18,035 nt of DNA. It comes from Alphaproteobacteria bacterium (GTDB taxonomy: Bacteria; Pseudomonadota; Alphaproteobacteria; SMXP01). The number at the start of each line of letters is the position of its first letter. The stretch's first letter is position 1. The stretch is taken from positions 1 to 18,035 of the forward strand of contig JANQLI010000158.1 in assembly GCA_028280675.1 (NCBI GenBank), written 5' to 3'. Shown here piece by piece: positions 13,965 through 18,035 of this stretch. A model generated the notes under the pieces. That model saw only the letters and a program-made list of their open reading frames with translations, searched no databases and had not been told where the DNA came from. Position numbers and translations under genes: made by a program.

Positions 13965-14930
13965 TTATTCCTCACGCCCAAACATCATCAGACGTCTGAC
14001 ATGTTTCTCTGAGTCATCGGGATCGAGACGAATCCCAAATGGTGAATTCAAATCATTCGCCTCGGCGCCACCATAACGCAAATCTCCGAGGGTATAGTCC
14101 CCAGATGGGTGATAATACAGGAAGCCCTGGGCAAAAGTATGAAAGCGTCGAATATCCTTCCGCTGAACGGATGCTTGCCCCACTTCGGGATACACAGTTT
14201 CGGGATCAAGCACCGCCGCTTCGTTGCCATTATGCAATTCAGGCGCAACAAAGGGCCAGACAGTCACGCCATCAATGTAATAAGTATCGCCAGATTGGTA
14301 GACACTGCGCCAGACAATAGAATTTCCGATCACTGTATTGACAAACCGCCGCTCAATCTTATGTCCGCGTTCGGCCGCAATTCCTTCCATAAAACTGTCC
14401 ACACGCCAGTGTTGTATGGCGCCAAACCCAAGATACGCGAGGGCAAAAATGAACCCGATTTGCGCGTAGTGAATCAATCTGCGCCGCGTCGCCAAAATGA
14501 CCAAAACGATCAGGGGCAATGTGAAAAGAGGATCGACAATGGAGATCACATTCCACGACAATCGCGCATCGGAAAACGGCCATAACAAGCTTGTGCCATA
14601 GGCCGTGCAACTATCGAGAAGGCCATGGGTGGCGAATCCCAAAGTCGTAAAGAGATACATTAAAGGAAAAGCAACCGGCCGATAGCGGAAGACAAACCAG
14701 AGCGCCGCCGAGACAATCGCGCCGCCAACCGGCACAAAGGCAAGAGAGTGTGTAAACTGACGATGATATTCAAGAGAAAGCAGCGGATCGGTTGACGAAC
14801 GAATGACAATATCAAGGTCCGGCGCTAAACCGCCTAGGGCGCCGCAAATCGCTGCGGCTTTGAGAGTTGGATTTTTCGCAAAACTTTGGGCAACGGCCGC
14901 ACCGAGTGCTCCTTGGGAAAAGGGGTCCAT
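13965..14930 (-). CDS. YdjM-like integral membrane protein (predicted metal-dependent hydrolase)
   Basis: A 321-residue membrane protein of the YdjM/YbcI-type family (DUF457-like, LexA-binding/inner membrane hydrolase). The start MDPFSQGALGAAVAQSF is typical; ATG 14930 has GGAG 6 nt upstream, and the GTG at 14948 adds only MVAEYA. Conserved polar residues are PDLD (D38, D40), HRQFTHS (H56, H61), HGLLDSCTAYGT (H102, D106) and D133, arranged between membrane segments as in related phosphohydrolase-like proteins. The C-terminal third (from about 180) is soluble and beta-rich. Physiological substrate is unknown. It is 69 nt downstream of the DUF1838 stop, with a terminator between them, so it should have its own promoter. 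Confidence 0.88.
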   Translation of the reverse strand: MDPFSQGALGAAVAQSFAKNPTLKAAAICGALGGLAPDLDIVIRSSTDPLLSLEYHRQFTHSLAFVPVGGAIVSAALWFVFRYRPVAFPLMYLFTTLGFATHGLLDSCTAYGTSLLWPFSDARLSWNVISIVDPLFTLPLIVLVILATRRRLIHYAQIGFIFALAYLGFGAIQHWRVDSFMEGIAAERGHKIERRFVNTVIGNSIVWRSVYQSGDTYYIDGVTVWPFVAPELHNGNEAAVLDPETVYPEVGQASVQRKDIRRFHTFAQGFLYYHPSGDYTLGDLRYGGAEANDLNSPFGIRLDPDDSEKHVRRLMMFGREE

Positions 14931-14960
14931 TGCGTACTCCGCTACCACACATATTCATAT

Positions 14961-14989
14961 GAAAAGAGGATGGCGCTATGCCATCCTCT
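14961..14989 (-). terminator. Intrinsic terminator of the DUF1838 gene
   Basis: AGAGGATGGC (14965-14974) and GCCATCCTCT (14980-14989) form a perfect 10-bp stem with a 5-nt loop. Read on the minus strand, the stem is followed by TTTTC and lies 11 nt beyond the DUF1838 stop, a standard Rho-independent terminator. It is the strongest hairpin in the window. Confidence 0.85.
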
Positions 14990-14999
14990 CTCATGGGTA

Positions 15000-15875
15000 T
15001 TACTCTTTTGGCGGTTTGGGCGTTTGCTCTTTCGCATAATATTCCAAACTGGAAATACTTGGCCCGTAATCTTCCGTTGGCGCGTCCAGCATGCCAGGGC
15101 GGTGCTTCTCTGAGTATTCCTGAACATTTTGTGGAATAATGTCACGGCTGTTTGAGCCGAACATTGTTGAGGCGTAGAGGATGTGCCCCTCTTCCTGACC
15201 CATCAGCATCCATGGCAGCCAAGGCGTAATCCGTTGCCAAGAGCCGGTGTAATTCACAGATGTGAGATTTGGATCTTCAAGCTCTTTCTTCGACACAACA
15301 TAGCGGAAGAGTTCTGAAACTTGCGCCATTGGCCCGCCGGATTCGCGTGGCCATTTATCCGGTTGCAACGGATTTGGATAAAGCAAATGCATATCCGTGG
15401 TCAGCAAGATTTTATCGTCGTCAATTTGTTGCCATGGGAAAAGCAACGGAATTTTGACGGGTTCTGGTTTGGAGTCCACGTCTGGCTTAAAATCTTCCGG
15501 CGCAAGGATCAACCATTCACTGATCGTATAGTTGAATGGGTCGTTGAACACTTGAACGACATCGACTTCTTCACCCGTCCAAGGATTTGTCCATTTTTCC
15601 AGAAATTCGCCTGAGCGTGAATCTTTATAAAAGATCACTTCCTTGTTCAGGCGGCGAATAGTCCCATCTTCTTGTGGCACCAACCGCGTTGTCAAATACG
15701 TGTCAAAGCTGCAGAGCTCTTTGACTTTTTCGCCGGGCTTAATCCCCAGAACCTGACCCGTGCAGTAGGTATAGCTTTCATTTTCTGGGTTGAGATCCGC
15801 TTGAATCCGCGCCCAAGCGTCACGGTTCCAAATCGGATTCATAAAGTCGATTTTGGTCTCAAACTTTGGTATCAC
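15000..15875 (-). CDS. DUF1838 family protein
   Basis: A 291-residue soluble protein without signal peptide or membrane segment. It begins at GTG 15875, with AGAGGA about 10 nt upstream; the in-frame ATG at 15842 lacks a ribosome site. The stretch RLNKEVIFYKDSRSGEFLEKW followed by TNPWTGEEVDVVQVFNDPFNY is the DUF1838 signature as I recall it: a glutamate, a D-x-x-S/T-G turn, then NPxTGE and NDP. The C-terminal part has WQRITPWLPWMLMGQEEGHILYAS, another family landmark. The family is common in sphingomonads and other alphaproteobacteria; function is unknown. It is monocistronic, with its own terminator, and divergent from the sulfhydrylase gene. Confidence 0.82.
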   Translation of the reverse strand: MIPKFETKIDFMNPIWNRDAWARIQADLNPENESYTYCTGQVLGIKPGEKVKELCSFDTYLTTRLVPQEDGTIRRLNKEVIFYKDSRSGEFLEKWTNPWTGEEVDVVQVFNDPFNYTISEWLILAPEDFKPDVDSKPEPVKIPLLFPWQQIDDDKILLTTDMHLLYPNPLQPDKWPRESGGPMAQVSELFRYVVSKKELEDPNLTSVNYTGSWQRITPWLPWMLMGQEEGHILYASTMFGSNSRDIIPQNVQEYSEKHRPGMLDAPTEDYGPSISSLEYYAKEQTPKPPKE

Positions 15876-16179
15876 AGCGTGTGTTTCCTCTCTGAATACA
15901 TCATTCTCCTCGGGCCAGACCCCGAGCCCAGCGAGACTTTAGGGCACCCTGTTTCGCTTGCCTAGGACAAGATTCGCCTCTGTCCGATTTTGGTCAGAAA
16001 GCCTGACACACAGCAGGATAGCGCAAAGAAGATCCTATTCCACCAGAGAAAGACGATTGAAGACTGGCCCAATCCAGTGTGTAATCCTGCGGCGTTTCCA
16101 AGTCACGGCTACATCACGCCTGTCAAAAAAGATCAGTGCCCGTAAGTGCTCAATATTATGAAGAAATAAGGAAGATCAC
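15876..16179. other. 304-nt divergent intergenic region, DUF1838 (-) / sulfhydrylase (+)
   Basis: It contains no credible ORF. Two short dyads are visible: CTCGGG/CCCGAG (15909-15914, 15921-15926) and GTCAG/CTGAC (15993-15997, 16003-16007). I looked for a SAM-II riboswitch, common before this gene class in alphaproteobacteria, and saw no matching pattern. The sulfhydrylase ribosome site AAGGAAG is at 16168-16174. Confidence 0.55.
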
Positions 16180-17457
16180 ATGTCAGATTACAATTTCAAT
16201 ACATTGACGATCCATGCTGGCGCGCAACCGGACCCGGCCACAAATGCGCGCGCAACGCCAATTTATCAAACCACCTCTTACGTTTTTAATGACGTGGATC
16301 ATGCCGCTAATTTGTTTGGCCTGAGAGAGTTCGGCAATATCTATACGCGGATTATGAATCCCACCAGCGATGTGTTCGAACAACGCATGGCGGCTCTCGA
16401 AGGCGGGACGGCGGCCCTCGCCGTGGGATCAGGTCACGGGGCGCAATTGCTGATCTTTCACACTCTGATGGAGCCCGGTGCAGAGTTTCTCGCTGCGAAA
16501 CAACTTTACGGTGGATCGATCAATCAGTTTGGCCACGCCTTCAAACAATTTGATTGGCATGTGAAATGGGTGGACGCCAATGACCCGCAAAATTTTAAAG
16601 CCGCTCTTACAGAGAAAACCAAAGCTATCTTTATTGAAAGCATCGCCAATCCCGGCGGGATTATTTTTGACATCGCGGCCATTGCTGACATCGCCCATGA
16701 CGCAGGCATCCCTCTGATTGTTGATAATACCTTAGCATCGCCCTATCTCTGCCAGCCGATAAAACATGGCGCGGATATTGTTGTTCACTCTGCGACGAAA
16801 TTCCTCGGTGGTCATGGCAATTCCATCGGTGGGGTCATAGTCGATGGCGGAACATTTGACTGGTCGAAAGACGGTAAATTCCCAATTCTTTCTGAGCCTA
16901 ATCCCTCTTACCATGGCGTGAAACTGCATGAGACGTTTGGCAATATTTCCTTTGCCATCGCCTGCCGGGTCCTTGGCTTGCGGGACCTTGGGCCAGCGCT
17001 TGCGCCTATGAACGCGTTTCTCTTCGTAACAGGTATGGAGACATTGCATTTGCGGATGGAACGCCACTGCGCCAATGCATTACGCGTCGCCAAACATCTC
17101 AAAGAGCACGACAAAGTGACATGGGTCTCCTATGCAGGATTAAGCGATGATCCATATCACGCTATGGCCCAGAAATACTGTCCCAAAGGCGCTGGCGCGG
17201 TGTTCACTTTCGGCGTCAAAGGCGGCTATGACGCCGGTGTCAAACTGGTGAGCAGCGTCAATCTGTTCAGTCACCTGGCGAATGTCGGCGATACGCGGAG
17301 TTTGATCATTCACCCCTCTTCAACGACCCATGCCCAATTGAGTGAAGAACAACGCATTGAAGCCGGGGCGGGTCCGGATGTGGTGCGGGTCTCTGTTGGC
17401 ATTGAAGACGTTGACGACATTATTGCTGATCTCGATCAAGCCCTCGCACACCTCTAG
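16180..17457 (+). CDS. metY: O-acetylhomoserine sulfhydrylase
   Basis: A 425-residue, PLP-dependent Cys/Met-metabolism enzyme that makes homocysteine from O-acetylhomoserine and sulfide in the cytoplasm (direct sulfhydrylation). Length matches O-acetylhomoserine aminocarboxypropyltransferase, longer than cystathionine synthases/lyases by a few dozen residues. Motifs: TLTIHAGAQPDPATNARATPIYQT near the start (split here as TLTIHAGAQPDP and ATNARATPIYQT), YTRIMNPT (55-62, PLP phosphate contact from the partner subunit), IVDNTLASPYL, the Schiff-base lysine K207 in HSATKFLGGHG, and GDTRSLIIHPSSTTH near the C-terminus. AAGGAAG lies 5 nt before ATG 16180. The gene may be called metY or metZ depending on species; use of O-succinylhomoserine cannot be excluded from sequence. 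Confidence 0.94.
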   Translation: MSDYNFNTLTIHAGAQPDPATNARATPIYQTTSYVFNDVDHAANLFGLREFGNIYTRIMNPTSDVFEQRMAALEGGTAALAVGSGHGAQLLIFHTLMEPGAEFLAAKQLYGGSINQFGHAFKQFDWHVKWVDANDPQNFKAALTEKTKAIFIESIANPGGIIFDIAAIADIAHDAGIPLIVDNTLASPYLCQPIKHGADIVVHSATKFLGGHGNSIGGVIVDGGTFDWSKDGKFPILSEPNPSYHGVKLHETFGNISFAIACRVLGLRDLGPALAPMNAFLFVTGMETLHLRMERHCANALRVAKHLKEHDKVTWVSYAGLSDDPYHAMAQKYCPKGAGAVFTFGVKGGYDAGVKLVSSVNLFSHLANVGDTRSLIIHPSSTTHAQLSEEQRIEAGAGPDVVRVSVGIEDVDDIIADLDQALAHL

Positions 17458-17476
17458 CGCAGCTTTTTTATAGACG

Positions 17477-17495
17477 GTTTTCTTCTGAAGAAAAC
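17477..17495. terminator. Hairpin between convergent metY and crotonase genes
   Basis: GTTTTCTT (17477-17484), loop CTG, AAGAAAAC (17488-17495): perfect 8-bp stem in the 46-nt gap between convergent genes. A T6 run (17465-17470) precedes it, so it is not a textbook terminator for either strand, but the place suits one. Confidence 0.45.
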
Positions 17496-17503
17496 GGCGG
17501 CAC

Positions 17504-18035
17504 CTATGCCCCCTTGAACCGGGCTTTGCGTTTTTCATGAAACGCCAGAATCCCCTCACGGCGATCGTCTGTGGGCAAAAGCGTGTTATAAAGCTCAAGC
17601 TCCAAGGCCAGCGCATTGTGAAGGTCGCGAGGGGTTCCCGTATTCACAGCCGCCTTGATCGCTTTCACCGATAACGGCGCATTGCTTGCGATGGCCTTTG
17701 CCGCATCAAGCGCGTCATCAAGAAGCTTATCTGGCGTGCAGATTCGATTCACCACACCCCACGCATAAGCGTCTTCAGCACTGAGGGCGCGTCCGGTATA
17801 GAGCATTTCTTTGGCGCGCGGCAGACCAATCGTGCGCGGCAGGTTTTGAGTCCCGCCTGACCCTGGCATAATGCCCAATGTCACTTCGGTGAGAGCAAAG
17901 CGCGCCGTCTCTGACGCATAAATAAAATCCGAACACAGAGCGATTTCAAAACCCCCGCCGATGGCCGCTCCATTCACAGCAGCAATAAGCGGCACGGGAC
18001 ACTCCAAAAGCGTCCGCACCATCGTTTGAAAGATT
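17504..18035 (-). CDS. Enoyl-CoA hydratase/isomerase (crotonase) family, 5' end outside the window
   Basis: The last 177 or so residues of a crotonase-fold protein. The frame is open through the right edge (IFQTMVRTLLE is in frame), so the internal ATG at 18022 is not the true start. Present: VPLIAAVNGAAIGGGFEIALCSDFIYAS (split as VPLIAAVNGAAIGGG and FEIALCSDF), the oxyanion-hole glycine region; then FALTEVTLGIMPGSGGTQNL, with the Glu placed like one catalytic glutamate, and LPRTIGLPRAKEMLYTGR. The C-terminal helix ends with REGILAFHEKRKARFKG, the usual CoA-binding end. Likely a short-chain enoyl-CoA hydratase of fatty-acid or amino-acid degradation; the exact substrate cannot be set without the N-terminus. 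It is convergent with metY. Confidence 0.9.
   Translation of the reverse strand, partial: IFQTMVRTLLECPVPLIAAVNGAAIGGGFEIALCSDFIYASETARFALTEVTLGIMPGSGGTQNLPRTIGLPRAKEMLYTGRALSAEDAYAWGVVNRICTPDKLLDDALDAAKAIASNAPLSVKAIKAAVNTGTPRDLHNALALELELYNTLLPTDDRREGILAFHEKRKARFKGA

Noticed and set aside
15876..16179. Possible SAM-responsive riboswitch before metY
   Set aside because: I looked for the conserved SAM-II core and pseudoknot and did not find it; only two short dyads are present.

Overview
The window looks like a chromosomal stretch of an alphaproteobacterium. Support for this comes from the overall mix of genes: a crotonase, an O-acetylhomoserine sulfhydrylase, DUF1761, DUF1330, DUF1838 and DUF4198 proteins, an AlkB-type hydroxylase remnant and a type I-secreted RTX protease. 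Genus and order cannot be fixed from sequence alone. GC is moderate but uneven. The left edge (1-450) and the S9 peptidase region (about 9.7-12.2 kb) are visibly AT-rich, while metG and the sulfhydrylase are GC-richer. Genes switch strand often and only one short operon is evident (13924 to 12233, minus strand), so this is a housekeeping/accessory mixture, not one pathway.

Layout. 1-441 (-): 5'-proximal part of an exported protein running off the left edge. 538-2313 (-): methionyl-tRNA synthetase. 2441-2845 (+): DUF1761 membrane protein. 2849-4705 (-): RTX metalloprotease of the serralysin type. 4893-4968 (+): tRNA-Thr(TGT). 5052-5633 (-): alkane hydroxylase gene cut off before its last histidine boxes, its broken end facing the tRNA 3' end. 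5817-5894 and 5954-6031 (+): two tandem 25-residue hydrophobic peptides that are paralogues of each other, preceded by six TAAG elements at exact 11-bp spacing. 6168-6482 (-): DUF1330. 6835-7623 (+): NAD(P)-binding protein with a signal peptide. 7651-8787 (-) and 8878-9699 (+): divergent HupE/UreJ-like permease and DUF4198 periplasmic protein, probably a metal-acquisition pair. 9696-11657 (-): exported S9 prolyl-oligopeptidase-family peptidase. 11931-12218 (+): two-helix membrane protein of unknown function. 13924-13130 then 13090-12233 (-): exported SDR followed by an NmrA-type reductase. 13965-14930 (-): YdjM-like membrane protein. 15000-15875 (-): DUF1838 protein with a clear intrinsic terminator. 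16180-17457 (+): O-acetylhomoserine sulfhydrylase. 17504-18035 (-): enoyl-CoA hydratase running off the right edge.

The most novel item is the pair of tiny tandem membrane-peptide genes with a phased upstream repeat array (5718-6031). The two peptides match at 21 of 25 positions. Ten further codons differ only synonymously and each ORF has its own Shine-Dalgarno sequence, so they look like real genes too short for routine gene callers. Next in interest are the alkB truncation at a tRNA gene and the two separate Rossmann-fold reductases carrying export signals.
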